From NCBI RefSeq assembly GCF_000938255.1, contig NZ_JYMR01000045.1, positions 310,001 through 374,000 on the forward strand: 64,000 bases of DNA, read 5' to 3'. Positions 25,160 through 32,810 of the stretch are shown here, one piece after another. Under the pieces are notes generated by a model, which was not told the DNA's origin, searched no databases, and saw only the letters and a list, made by a program, of their open reading frames with translations. This DNA comes from Bradyrhizobium sp. LTSP849. GTDB taxonomy: Bacteria; Pseudomonadota; Alphaproteobacteria; Rhizobiales; Xanthobacteraceae. Every line of letters begins with the position of its first letter. The stretch's first letter is position 1. Made by a program: the position numbers and the translations under genes.

Positions 25160-26773
25160 ATGGCGCTCACGCAGAGATTAGAGTTCCGGCAATCGCAGTC
25201 GCTGGTCATGACGCCGCAGTTGATGCAGGCGATCAAGCTGCTGCAATTGTCCAATCTCGATCTCACGACCTTCGTCGAGGAGGAACTCGAGCGTAACCCC
25301 CTGCTGGAACGGGCCAATGACGAGCCGCCGGCGGGCGAAGCCCAGGCGGAAACCGGCCAGTTCAACGATTCCGACGGCGGCCATAACGACGAGCCGGGCG
25401 GCGGTCCGGGCGAAGCCTTCGAGCCCGGCCAGGAAGAATGGATGAGCAAGGATCTCGGCACCCGCGCCGAGATGGAACAGACCCTGGACACGGGCCTGGA
25501 CAACGTCTTCTCCGAGGAGCCGGCCGAGGCGGCCGCGCGTACCGCCCAGGATGCGGCGCCGACCACCTATACCGAATGGGGCGGCGGCGCCTCCGGCGAC
25601 GAGGACTACAATCTCGAAGCCTTCGTCGCCGCGGAAATGACCCTCGGCGACCATCTCGCCGAGCAGCTCTCGGTCGCCTTCTCCGGCCCGGCGCAGCGGA
25701 TGATCGGGCAGTATTTGATCGACCTCGTCGATGAGGCCGGCTATGTGCCGCCGGATCTCGGCCAGGCTGCCGAGCGGCTTGGCGCATCGCAAGCGGACGT
25801 CGAGGCCGTTCTTGCCGTGCTGCAAAAATTCGATCCGCCCGGTGTCTGCGCGCGCAACTTGAGCGAATGTCTGGCGATCCAGCTCCGCGAGCTCGACCGC
25901 TACGATCCGGCGATGCAGGCCTTGGTCGAGCACCTCGATCTGCTCGCCAAGCGCGACATCGCAGGTCTGCGCAAGGTTTGCGGCGTCGACGACGAGGACA
26001 TCGCCGACATGATCGGCGAGATCCGCCGGCTCAATCCCAAGCCCGGCATGAAGTTCGGCTCGGCGCGGCTTCAGACCATGGTGCCGGACGTCTATGTCCG
26101 CCCGGGTCCGGATGGTGGCTGGCATGTCGAGCTCAACAGCGACACCTTGCCGCGCGTGCTGGTCAACCAGACCTATTATTCCCAGCTCTCGAAGAAGATC
26201 GGCAAGGACGGCGACAAGTCCTACTTCACCGACGCGCTCCAGAATGCGACGTGGCTGGTGCGTGCGCTCGACCAGCGCGCCCGCACCATTTTGAAGGTCG
26301 CCACCGAGATCGTGCGCCAGCAGGACGGCTTCTTCACCCATGGCGTGGCGCATCTGCGGCCGCTGAATCTGAAGGCTGTGGCCGACGCCATCCAGATGCA
26401 TGAATCCACGGTGTCGCGCGTCACCGCCAACAAATACATGGCGACGAATCGCGGTACATTTGAGCTGAAATATTTCTTCACGGCGTCGATCGCCTCGGCC
26501 GACGGCGGCGAGGCGCATTCCGCCGAAGCCGTGCGTCACCACATCAAGCAGCTGATCGATTCGGAAGCGCCTGCCGCGATCCTGTCGGATGATACCATCG
26601 TGGAACGGTTGCGCGTTTCGGGCATTGATATTGCCCGCCGCACGGTCGCGAAGTACCGCGAAGCCATGCGCATTCCTTCTTCGGTGCAACGCCGTCGCGA
26701 CAAGCAGAGCGCTCTTGGTAACGTCCTCTCCACCGCAATGTCCGATCGCTCCCGCAACACCGAGCCGGCCTGA
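25160..26773 (+). CDS. rpoN: RNA polymerase sigma-54 factor
   Basis: Sigma-54 directs RNA polymerase to -24/-12 promoters that need enhancer-binding ATPases, for example nitrogen-fixation and nitrogen-assimilation genes. The 537-residue protein has the glutamine-rich region I (LEFRQSQSLVMTPQLMQAIK) and an acidic, low-complexity region II (about residues 55-140). The core-binding region follows, then the DNA-binding helix-turn-helix (MHESTVSRVTANKYM) and an intact RpoN box (ARRTVAKYRE, about residues 492-501). It sits in the conserved lptB-rpoN-hpf-ptsN order. Bradyrhizobium species often have two rpoN genes, and this context suits the chromosomal housekeeping copy. Confidence 0.98.
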   Translation: MALTQRLEFRQSQSLVMTPQLMQAIKLLQLSNLDLTTFVEEELERNPLLERANDEPPAGEAQAETGQFNDSDGGHNDEPGGGPGEAFEPGQEEWMSKDLGTRAEMEQTLDTGLDNVFSEEPAEAAARTAQDAAPTTYTEWGGGASGDEDYNLEAFVAAEMTLGDHLAEQLSVAFSGPAQRMIGQYLIDLVDEAGYVPPDLGQAAERLGASQADVEAVLAVLQKFDPPGVCARNLSECLAIQLRELDRYDPAMQALVEHLDLLAKRDIAGLRKVCGVDDEDIADMIGEIRRLNPKPGMKFGSARLQTMVPDVYVRPGPDGGWHVELNSDTLPRVLVNQTYYSQLSKKIGKDGDKSYFTDALQNATWLVRALDQRARTILKVATEIVRQQDGFFTHGVAHLRPLNLKAVADAIQMHESTVSRVTANKYMATNRGTFELKYFFTASIASADGGEAHSAEAVRHHIKQLIDSEAPAAILSDDTIVERLRVSGIDIARRTVAKYREAMRIPSSVQRRRDKQSALGNVLSTAMSDRSRNTEPA

Positions 26774-26831
26774 TTGCGCCGGCGCGAAATCGCGCTACTC
26801 TCAATCTCCCATCGAGACCGATCCATGCGTG

Positions 26832-26905
26832 CGCATGATCCGGACCCAGAGGGCCGCGTTAGCGCAAAGTGTGCAGCGGTTTTCCGAACAGATCAGGCGC
26901 AGACA
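26832..26905. repeat. Degenerate copy of the gcatgat...cttcacac-type repeat
   Basis: cgcatgatccgg followed by gcaaagtgtgcagcggttttccgaacagatca resembles, in inverted form, the element at 3039-3083. It lies in the rpoN-hpf gap. Confidence 0.45.
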
Positions 26906-26929
26906 AGAACCTAACCAAGCGAGGTTCAC

Positions 26930-27541
26930 ATGACTCTCCGCATTTCGGGCAAGAGCGTCAGCGTCGGCGAGGCCCTGCGCGGCCGTGTTTCCAACCGGAC
27001 CGAAGAGGTCCTGCGTAAATATTTCGACGGGAATTATTCCGGCCACATCACGCTGAGCAAGGATGGCTTCGGCTTTCGCACCGACTGTTCGCTGCATCTG
27101 GATTCCGGCATTACGCTGGAGGCCGATTCGAATGCGGCAGACGCCTATGCCAGCGCCGACCAGGCGCTTGTGATGATCGAGAAGCGGCTCAAGCGCTACA
27201 AGAGCCGGCTCAAGGACCGCTCGGCCCGCAAGGCCCATGTGGCCTCCGCGGCGCTGGCCGCGATGGACGCCACCAGCTACGTGCTGGAGGCGCCGGGCGA
27301 GGGTGATGACGAGGACGAGGTCACCGGCTACAGCCCCGTGATCATCGCGGAGGCAACTACCTCGCTCAAAATGCTGTCGGTCAGCGAAGCCGTCATGGAA
27401 CTCGACCTCAGCGGGGCGCCCTGCCTGGTATTCCAGCACGGCTCCTCGGGCCGGGTGAACATCATCTACCGCCGGGCCGACGGCAATGTGGGCTGGATCG
27501 ACCCGCCGGGCGCCAAAGCGGACGGCAAGCTGGGCGGTTAG
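26930..27541 (+). CDS. hpf: Ribosome hibernation promoting factor, long form
   Basis: Long HPF binds the 30S subunit and dimerises ribosomes into inactive 100S particles in starvation. The N-terminal S30AE domain (about residues 1-105: LRISGKSVSVGEALRGRVSNRTEEVL...ADQALVMIEKRLKRYKSRLKD) is followed by a variable linker and the conserved C-terminal dimerisation domain (about residues 145-200: MLSVSEAVMELDLSGAPCLVFQH...VNIIYRRADGNVGWIDPP). The length of 203 residues is typical. Its place between rpoN and ptsN is conserved. Confidence 0.96.
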   Translation: MTLRISGKSVSVGEALRGRVSNRTEEVLRKYFDGNYSGHITLSKDGFGFRTDCSLHLDSGITLEADSNAADAYASADQALVMIEKRLKRYKSRLKDRSARKAHVASAALAAMDATSYVLEAPGEGDDEDEVTGYSPVIIAEATTSLKMLSVSEAVMELDLSGAPCLVFQHGSSGRVNIIYRRADGNVGWIDPPGAKADGKLGG

Positions 27542-27783
27542 GGCCGGAACCCGGCCCCGTAGCACCCGCAGCCCTTAACAATGACCGTGGCAAAGCCGCA
27601 CGCGGGAGTTGGCACCGGGATTGCGTTGGAGTAGAAGCGCCCCACATCAGGACCGGTACTTGGGCTAAGTACTTGGGCTAAGTCCGCTTCCTGCTTCACC
27701 TTCTTGACGCCGGCCCGGCTCGGTTTCTCGCCAAGCTGGCCAATTCGGAACCTGACGGTTTTAATTCACCTCGGAAAACTTCC

Positions 27784-28245
27784 ATGCCGATTACCGATCT
27801 GGTCGCGCCCGAGGCGATTCTCCCGGCATTGAAGGTCAACAGCAAGAAGCAGGCGCTCCAGGAACTCGCGGCCAGGGCCGCCGAGCTGTCCGGCCAGAAC
27901 GAGCGCGCCGTGTTCGAGGTGCTGTTGCAGCGAGAGAAGCTCGGCACCACCGCGGTCGGCTACGGCGTCGCCATTCCCCACGGCAAGCTGCCCAAGCTGG
28001 AAAAGATCTTTGGCCTGTTCGCCCGGCTCGATCGTCCGATCGATTTCGAGGCGATGGACGGCCAGCCGGTCGATCTCGTCTTCCTGCTGCTCGCGCCCGA
28101 AGGCGCCGGTGCCGACCATCTCAAGGCGCTGGCGCGCATCGCCCGCCTGCTGCGCGACCAGGACATCGCCAAGAAACTCCGCGCCTCGCGCGACGCCCAG
28201 GCGATCTATTCGGTGCTGGCGCTGCCGCCGGCGACCGCGGCGTAA
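27784..28245 (+). CDS. ptsN: Nitrogen-type phosphotransferase regulatory protein EIIA-Ntr
   Basis: The 153-residue PTS EIIA type-2 domain carries the phospho-acceptor His at residue 66 in GYGVAIPHGKLP. EIIA-Ntr takes phosphate from PtsP/NPr and regulates potassium transport, the stringent response and nitrogen-related functions by protein contacts. The linkage to rpoN and hpf is standard. A 13-bp tandem duplication (tacttgggctaag twice, 27657-27682) lies about 100 bp upstream. The last 27 bases of the gene, including the TAA, are nearly repeated at 29791-29817, which marks a recombination scar. Confidence 0.96.
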   Translation: MPITDLVAPEAILPALKVNSKKQALQELAARAAELSGQNERAVFEVLLQREKLGTTAVGYGVAIPHGKLPKLEKIFGLFARLDRPIDFEAMDGQPVDLVFLLLAPEGAGADHLKALARIARLLRDQDIAKKLRASRDAQAIYSVLALPPATAA

Positions 28246-28365
28246 CCCTCACTCGCTCGAACCGAAGCCGCGCCGTCTGCGACTTATTTCGCAGCCGGGC
28301 GCTGTGATGTGTCGTCACCATGTCCACCTGCGACCGGCACGGCTCCGGCGCAGGAATTTTGAGAC

Positions 28366-29478
28366 ATGATTTGCGGTTCGATGGGCCGGGTTTTCGGTCT
28401 GCTTTGCTCCGTCACTATAGCCGTCACGGCTGCGGCCCGTGCTGACGAGGCGTCAAACGACCGCGTCATCGCGGAAAAGACCGAGATCATTGCGGCCGAT
28501 CCGGCAAATGCGGTTGCCTACGAGCTGCGTGGCGAAGCCTGGTACATGAAGCGGGACAAGGACCGGGCCTTCGAGGACTGTAGCGCTGCGATCCGGATCG
28601 ATCCGAATTTCGGGCGCGCTTATAACTGTCGCGGGCGCGCCTATTCGGCAAAAGGCGATCACGATCACGCATTGGCCGACTACAACGAGGCCATTCGCCT
28701 CGATCCCGGCTACGGCCCGTCTTACACCTCGCGCGCCGAGGAGTATTTCAACAGGCGCGATCTTGATCGCGCGATCGCCGGCTTCACCGAGGCCATCGAA
28801 CGTAGCCCCAAGCAGGCTTACCGTGCGCTCGTCATGCGAGGAGAGGTGTATGCGGCGAAGGGCGACACCGATCACGCCGTCGCCGATTACAGCGAGGCGA
28901 TGCAGCGCAATCCGGCCGCCGCCTGGCCCTACGAGCTGCGAAGCACCATTCGTCTCCACAAGGGCGAGATCGATGCAGCTCTGGACGACTGCGACAGCGC
29001 CGTCCGTCTGGAACCCGGAAGTGCTGGTGGCCACTATTGCCGGGCCATGGTGTTCCTGAAGAAGGACGATGCCGACAGCACCATCCGGGAGCTGGATGAC
29101 GTCACCAGGATCATGCCGTCTTTCGAGAAGGCCTATCTCGTTCGCGCCGTCGTCCTGCACGGGAAGGGCGACGACAAACGTGCCCTTGCCGATTTCGACG
29201 AAGTGATCCGATTACAGCCGGGGAATTCGGAGGCCTACAACAGTCGCGCCGGTATGTTTCGGGACACGGGACAGCACGATCGCGCGCTCGCCGACTACAA
29301 CGAGGCGATCCGGCTCGATTCGAATAGCCAGCTCGCGCTGGTCAACCGCGGCCTCCTCTACATGATGATGTCCGACCCCAAACATGCGCGCGCGGACTTC
29401 AACAGCGTGCTCGCGTTGCCACTGAGCGACAAATGGGCCGTGGACACGGCGCGCGAAGGACTTGGCTTTGTGAAGTGA
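28366..29478 (+). CDS. Secreted tetratricopeptide-repeat protein
   Basis: The 370-residue product starts with a signal peptide (RVFGLLCSVTIAVTAAARA) and consists of about nine 34-residue TPR units. Each has a recognisable pattern such as AYNCRGRAYSAKGDHDHAL followed by ADYNEAIRLDPG. TPR arrays mediate protein-protein contacts, and no enzymatic domain is present. ATG 28366 is taken; a second in-frame ATG at 28381 is possible. It occupies the accessory slot between ptsN and the DUF1150 gene, is followed by a palindromic repeat and is not linked to core functions. Confidence 0.85.
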   Translation: MICGSMGRVFGLLCSVTIAVTAAARADEASNDRVIAEKTEIIAADPANAVAYELRGEAWYMKRDKDRAFEDCSAAIRIDPNFGRAYNCRGRAYSAKGDHDHALADYNEAIRLDPGYGPSYTSRAEEYFNRRDLDRAIAGFTEAIERSPKQAYRALVMRGEVYAAKGDTDHAVADYSEAMQRNPAAAWPYELRSTIRLHKGEIDAALDDCDSAVRLEPGSAGGHYCRAMVFLKKDDADSTIRELDDVTRIMPSFEKAYLVRAVVLHGKGDDKRALADFDEVIRLQPGNSEAYNSRAGMFRDTGQHDRALADYNEAIRLDSNSQLALVNRGLLYMMMSDPKHARADFNSVLALPLSDKWAVDTAREGLGFVK

Positions 29479-29507
29479 CACGAGAGCAGGGCGCGCAGCC
29501 TTGCACT

Positions 29508-29596
29508 CCGTCATTGCGAGGAGCCCTTGCGACGAAGCAATCCAGACTGCCTCAGCGGAAACACTCTGGATTGCTTCGCTGCGCTCGCAATGACGG
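29508..29596. repeat. Palindromic repeat (ccgtcattgcgag type)
   Basis: Perfect inverted ends ccgtcattgcgag/ctcgcaatgacgg bracket gaagcaatccag and its inverse. The element folds as one long hairpin and lies 30 bp after the TPR gene, where it may terminate transcription. Confidence 0.85.
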
Positions 29597-29621
29597 CGCG
29601 GAAACGTCATCGCCCAAAATA

Positions 29622-29790
29622 AAAACGGGCACGCCTTCGTGCGAAGGCATGCTCGTCAAAATCCCATTCGTGCGACGTGCGCGCGCTCAGTGCACGCTCA
29701 CCGCTTGCAGCTCGTTGCTCCAGGCATTCGCGACTGCGGCTTCGCGGCTGTCGGTCAGCATGATCGGCGTGCCGTCGGCGGCGTGGAGCG
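29622..29790 (-). pseudogene. Duplicated 3' end of the DUF1150 gene with its terminator
   Basis: These 169 bases match 30679-30847 without gaps and with about 12 mismatches counted by eye. On the minus strand 29687-29790 encodes the last 34 codons of the DUF1150 protein (ending NAWSNELQAVSVH and a stop). The three differences in this coding part are all synonymous. 29626-29655 keeps the terminator hairpin with a T-rich tail. There is no start codon or upstream coding part, so this is a remnant. Confidence 0.85.
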
Positions 29791-29817
29791 GCACTGCCGC
29801 CCGCGACCGCGGCGTAA
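29791..29817 (+). pseudogene. Remnant of the ptsN 3' end
   Basis: These 27 bases match the last 27 bases of ptsN (28219-28245) with two mismatches, including the TAA stop. They directly abut the DUF1150 remnant, forming a junction of two gene ends not adjacent anywhere else in the window. Confidence 0.7.
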
Positions 29818-29831
29818 AGCGACCGTTTCCG

Positions 29832-30326
29832 CTATAGTTTAGAGATTGCTTCGAGCGTCACGGGAAGCCGCATGAGCGTCTCGTTGCCGTGACGGTAGAA
29901 CTTGTGCGTCCACGGATCAAACACCGGCACGCGCGCTTCGACGAATTCGTCGATGTCGCGTGTTACCACGACCAGATCCTGCAGAGCGGCGATGGCCACG
30001 ATGAACAAGTCTGGCTGCCCGAACGTATGGCGGCGCTTGCGCCCCTCGACGATCATCGTTTTCCACCGCACGATGACATCTTCGGTGATGGCAAGAGCCC
30101 TACCCGCGAACAGCGGTCGAAGCATGTTGTCCAGCCACGATTGAAGATCTGCGCGCCTGGCAGGGTCGGACAGTTGTTCGATGCCATAGACGATTTCAGC
30201 GAACGTGATCTCCGTGACATAGAGGTTGTCGCCGCTTTGGCCGGCAACAAAATTTACAACGTCATGGTTAGCCTTAGACCTGCGTAGTTCCGAAACCACG
30301 TTGGTATCGAGCAGCCATCCTCTCAA
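29832..30326 (-). CDS. vapC: VapC-type PIN-domain toxin
   Basis: The 164-residue PIN-domain protein keeps the acidic ribonuclease centre: Asp7 in LLDTNVVSEL, Glu44 in ITFAEIVYGIE, Asp106 in FGQPDLFIVAIA and Asp124 in TRDIDEF. PIN toxins cut tRNA or rRNA when their antitoxin is degraded; the FitB-like subgroup is the closest by pattern. Its ATG overlaps the antitoxin stop by four bases. The pair sits inside the ptsN-DUF1150 accessory slot and is bounded on both sides by copies of the DUF1150 3' end. Confidence 0.9.
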   Translation of the reverse strand: MRGWLLDTNVVSELRRSKANHDVVNFVAGQSGDNLYVTEITFAEIVYGIEQLSDPARRADLQSWLDNMLRPLFAGRALAITEDVIVRWKTMIVEGRKRRHTFGQPDLFIVAIAALQDLVVVTRDIDEFVEARVPVFDPWTHKFYRHGNETLMRLPVTLEAISKL

Positions 30327-30619
30327 AGCTCGACGTCCCGAACTTTGGATTTGATGGTCAGGCGTTCAAATTCCACGTCGTCCAACGGGGATTTGGCAAG
30401 GACCGTAACGATGTCGCGGCCACTCACGGGCCGTTTGAGGCGATCGAATTCCTCTGCCGCGATAATAACCGCTGCGTCTTTCCCATGCAGCGTGACGCGC
30501 TGCGGTCCGATGCGTTGGGCCTCTCTGACAATCTGGCTCAGGTGAGTCTTCGCATCCTGAAGACTCCATCGCCCGGATTGAGAGCCCTTCTTCTTCGTAG
30601 AGGGACGCTTTGCCGTCAT
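30323..30619 (-). CDS. Phd/YefM-family antitoxin
   Basis: The 98-residue protein contains the Phd/YefM N-terminal DNA-binding fold: WSLQDAKTHLSQIVREAQRIGPQRVTLHGKDAAVIIAAEEFDRL. A basic N-terminal tail precedes it and a C-terminal segment that would wrap the toxin follows. Antitoxins of this type bind the toxin and, with it, repress their own promoter. A 7-7-7 dyad just before its start (30628-30648) is a fitting operator. It is translated first and overlaps the toxin gene by four bases. Confidence 0.88.
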   Translation of the reverse strand: MTAKRPSTKKKGSQSGRWSLQDAKTHLSQIVREAQRIGPQRVTLHGKDAAVIIAAEEFDRLKRPVSGRDIVTVLAKSPLDDVEFERLTIKSKVRDVEL

Positions 30620-30627
30620 GCAATTCT

Positions 30628-30648
30628 TTCTGGTCGGATCAACCAGAA
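30628..30648. promoter_or_regulatory. Candidate operator of the toxin-antitoxin operon
   Basis: ttctggt and accagaa form a perfect 7-bp inverted repeat around a 7-bp centre, nine bases upstream of the antitoxin ATG. Confidence 0.55.
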
Positions 30649-30672
30649 TTTAGAGTATCCGAATTCGGCAGT

Positions 30673-30712
30673 CAAAGCAAAACGGGCACGCCTTCCTGCG
30701 AAGGCATGCCCG
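30673..30712 (-). terminator. Intrinsic terminator of the DUF1150 gene
   Basis: On the minus strand a 13-position stem with one mismatch (cgggcatgccttc/gaaggcgtgcccg) is followed by ttttgcttt. The same structure is present in the duplicated copy at 29626-29655. Confidence 0.75.
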
Positions 30713-30743
30713 CCAAATCTCTCTTCGTGCGACGTGCGCGTGC

Positions 30744-31016
30744 TCAGTGCACGCTCACCGCTTGCAGCTCGTTGCTCCAGGCATTTGCGACCGCGGCTTC
30801 GCGGCTGTCGGTCAGCATGATCGGCGTGCCGTCGGCAGCGTGGAGCGCGAACAGCTTGAGGCCCGGCGCGATTTTCGGCGCTTCGGGAAACAGGCCCGGA
30901 ACGTCTTCGGAGCGGATCTGCTTCACATAGGCGATATGGCCTTCGCCGAGGGTTGCCAGCGTCTCCGGCGAGACGTTCTTGGCTTCGTATTCGAACGCAA
31001 CGTGACCTTCACTCAT
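30744..31016 (-). CDS. DUF1150 family protein
   Basis: The 90-residue protein (MSEGHVAFEYEAKNVSPETL, VPGLFPEAPKIAPGLKLFALHAADGTPIMLTDSREAAVANA) matches the short DUF1150 family found in alphaproteobacteria. No function is known. The C-terminal part reads as a compact beta-hairpin plus helix. It lies 51 bp downstream of the Hsp20 gene on the same strand, so read-through from the heat-shock promoter is likely. Its 3' end is duplicated at 29622-29790. Confidence 0.88.
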   Translation of the reverse strand: MSEGHVAFEYEAKNVSPETLATLGEGHIAYVKQIRSEDVPGLFPEAPKIAPGLKLFALHAADGTPIMLTDSREAAVANAWSNELQAVSVH

Positions 31017-31067
31017 GGTCTCGACTCCTTCACTGAAACTAAGCGGTCGAGTCCGCTACTCGTTCCA

Positions 31068-31493
31068 TTATTCGTGCTCATTGATAGCGATTGTCTTAAC
31101 GATCCTTTCCGGTTCCGGCCGGGCAAGATCGATCGCCAGCAATCCGTTCTTCAGATCCGCACCCAGCACCAGCATCCCCTCCGCCAGCACGAAAGTGCGC
31201 TGGAAGTGGCGCGCGGCGATGCCGCGATGGATGTATTGCCGGGTCTTGTCGTCCTGCTGCCGCCCGCGAATCACGAGCTGGTTTTCCTCAATGGTTACAT
31301 CGAGTTGGTCGCGGGTGAATCCAGCAACCGCCAGCGTGATGCGCAGCCGCTCGGGCTGGCCGTCGGATCGGTCGCACCTCTCGATATTGTAGGGAGGGTA
31401 ACCGTCGGCGCCTTTGACGACGCGATCGAGCACGCGCTCAATCTCGTCGAAGCCCAGAAGGAACGGACTGGAAAGCGTGGGAACACGAGACAT
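31068..31493 (-). CDS. Small heat shock protein, Hsp20 family
   Basis: The 141-residue chaperone has an alpha-crystallin domain (about residues 35-130: YNIERCDRSDGQPERLRITLAVAGF...ENQLVIRGRQQ... RHFQRTFVLAEGMLVLGADLKNGLLAIDL) and the C-terminal IxI-type motif KTIAI. It binds unfolding proteins during heat stress as part of large oligomers. Upstream lie an RpoH-type promoter (31561-31589) and a ROSE-type hairpin hiding the Shine-Dalgarno (31501-31522). It is therefore probably controlled at both transcription and translation, as for rhizobial hsp genes. Confidence 0.94.
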   Translation of the reverse strand: MSRVPTLSSPFLLGFDEIERVLDRVVKGADGYPPYNIERCDRSDGQPERLRITLAVAGFTRDQLDVTIEENQLVIRGRQQDDKTRQYIHRGIAARHFQRTFVLAEGMLVLGADLKNGLLAIDLARPEPERIVKTIAINEHE

Positions 31494-31560
31494 AGTTTAC
31501 AAAGTCCTCTCGAAGCGACTTTGGCATTTCAGGGCCCTGCACGGCACCCCTTGGTCAGCA
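31494..31560 (-). promoter_or_regulatory. ROSE-type RNA thermometer in the hsp20 leader
   Basis: In the RNA the stretch from 31522 down to 31501 folds as aaagucgcu, loop ucgag, aggacuuu. This gives eight base pairs with one bulged G. The ucgcu/agga pairing with the bulged G is the conserved ROSE feature and covers the Shine-Dalgarno, 11 bases before the ATG. The leader upstream of it (31523-31560) can form further GC-rich pairing (gccgtgc, agggccct). Confidence 0.8.
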
Positions 31561-31589
31561 ATATGGTCATAACCCCGTGTGGGTTCAAG
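31561..31589 (-). promoter_or_regulatory. RpoH (sigma-32)-type promoter of hsp20
   Basis: On the minus strand CTTGAA (31589-31584), a 17-base spacer and CCATAT (31566-31561) match the alphaproteobacterial RpoH pattern. Transcription would begin near 31554, about 60 bases before the ATG. Confidence 0.75.
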
Positions 31590-31707
31590 GACGTAGCTGG
31601 GGCCCTGCACAGCGTCGTTTGGACGCCCGGAATGACCGGGAGGCCCTTGACGGCTACTGTGCATGGGGTTGTTTTCGCGTTTTTTATCGAGCCGGCTCCG
31701 GAAAGCC

Positions 31708-32790
31708 TCAGGCCTCGATTCGGGTCCGCCCGTCGTCGCTGAACAAATGCAGCTTCGCCCGCACCGCCGCGACCCGGATCTTTTGGCCGATCGGCGGCGC
31801 CTCGGAGCCGGGAATGCGGACGATGACCTCGCCGGGCGGCAGCTCGCCGGGATTGGCGGCAATGCGCTGCTCATCCTGCTTGCGGGAACCGTAAATGAAG
31901 GTTTCGGCGCCGACGCGCTCGATCGCTTCAACGGTGAGCGGCAATGCGACACCGCCGGCGGGCGTCTGGTCGGTGATGACAAAATCTTCCGGGCGGATGC
32001 CGAGGATGCCGGCGTCGCCTGAATTGCCGATCTGCGATTTGATTTCGTCGGCACGCATCGACATCAGATTCATCGGCGGTGCGCCGATGAAGGAGGCCAC
32101 GAATGTCGTCGCCGGCTTCTCGTAGATGGCAAGCGGATTGCCGAACTGCTCGACCTGGCCGCCATTCATCACCACGAGAATATCGGCGAGCGTCATCGCC
32201 TCGAGCTGGTCGTGGGTTACGTAGATCGACGTCGTGCTGAGCCGGCGCTGCAATTTGCGGATCTCGACGCGCATCGCGATGCGCAGTTTGGCATCGAGAT
32301 TGGAGAGCGGCTCGTCGAACAGGAACACTTTTGGCTGGCGCACGATGGCGCGGCCCATCGCGACGCGCTGGCGTTGGCCGCCGGAGAGCTGGCGCGGCTT
32401 GCGCTCCAGCATCGGCGTGAGCTCGAGCACCCGCGCGGCTTCGTCGACGCGGGTCTTGACCTCGGCCTCCTTCATGCCGCGGTTGCGCAGGCCGTAGGCC
32501 ATGTTGTTGAAGACGCTCATATGCGGATAGAGCGCGTAGTTCTGGAACACCATCGCGATGTCGCGATCGGCGGGTTCGACCTGGTTGACCACGCGGCCGC
32601 CGATATCGATCTCGCCGCCTGAGACGGTCTCGAGGCCTGCGACCATGCGGAGCAGCGTCGACTTGCCGCAGCCGGAAGGGCCGACCAACACGCAGAACTG
32701 CCCGTCGGCGACATCGACATTGACGCCCTTGATGGCCTCGAAGCCACCGGGATAGGTCTTGCGGACGTTGCGCAGGGTGACGTTAGCCAT
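31708..32790 (-). CDS. ugpC: Glycerol-3-phosphate ABC transporter ATPase UgpC
   Basis: The 360-residue MalK-type ATPase has Walker A GPSGCGKST, Q-loop MVFQNYALYPHMSV, signature LSGGQRQRVAMGRAIV, Walker B VFLFDEPLSNLDAKLR, switch His in VTHDQLEAM and a C-terminal OB/TOBE domain (LGIRPEDF...AVRAKLHLFSDDGRTRI). It energises uptake of sn-glycerol-3-phosphate or glycerophosphodiesters with UgpA, UgpE and UgpB encoded upstream. Sequence alone cannot exclude another sugar-like substrate, but the full ugpBAEC set supports this one. Confidence 0.93.
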   Translation of the reverse strand: MANVTLRNVRKTYPGGFEAIKGVNVDVADGQFCVLVGPSGCGKSTLLRMVAGLETVSGGEIDIGGRVVNQVEPADRDIAMVFQNYALYPHMSVFNNMAYGLRNRGMKEAEVKTRVDEAARVLELTPMLERKPRQLSGGQRQRVAMGRAIVRQPKVFLFDEPLSNLDAKLRIAMRVEIRKLQRRLSTTSIYVTHDQLEAMTLADILVVMNGGQVEQFGNPLAIYEKPATTFVASFIGAPPMNLMSMRADEIKSQIGNSGDAGILGIRPEDFVITDQTPAGGVALPLTVEAIERVGAETFIYGSRKQDEQRIAANPGELPPGEVIVRIPGSEAPPIGQKIRVAAVRAKLHLFSDDGRTRIEA

Positions 32791-32810
32791 GAAAACTCAC
32801 TTCTAAAAAT

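Noticed and set aside
25178..26689. A 503-residue open frame antisense to rpoN
   Set aside because: No recognisable motif and no ribosome-binding site; rpoN accounts for the codon bias.
29622..30847. Insertion sequence or integrase-borne island at the toxin-antitoxin locus
   Set aside because: The direct repeats suggested an integrated element, but no transposase, integrase or terminal inverted repeats are present. The ptsN fragment at the junction fits recombination between alleles better.
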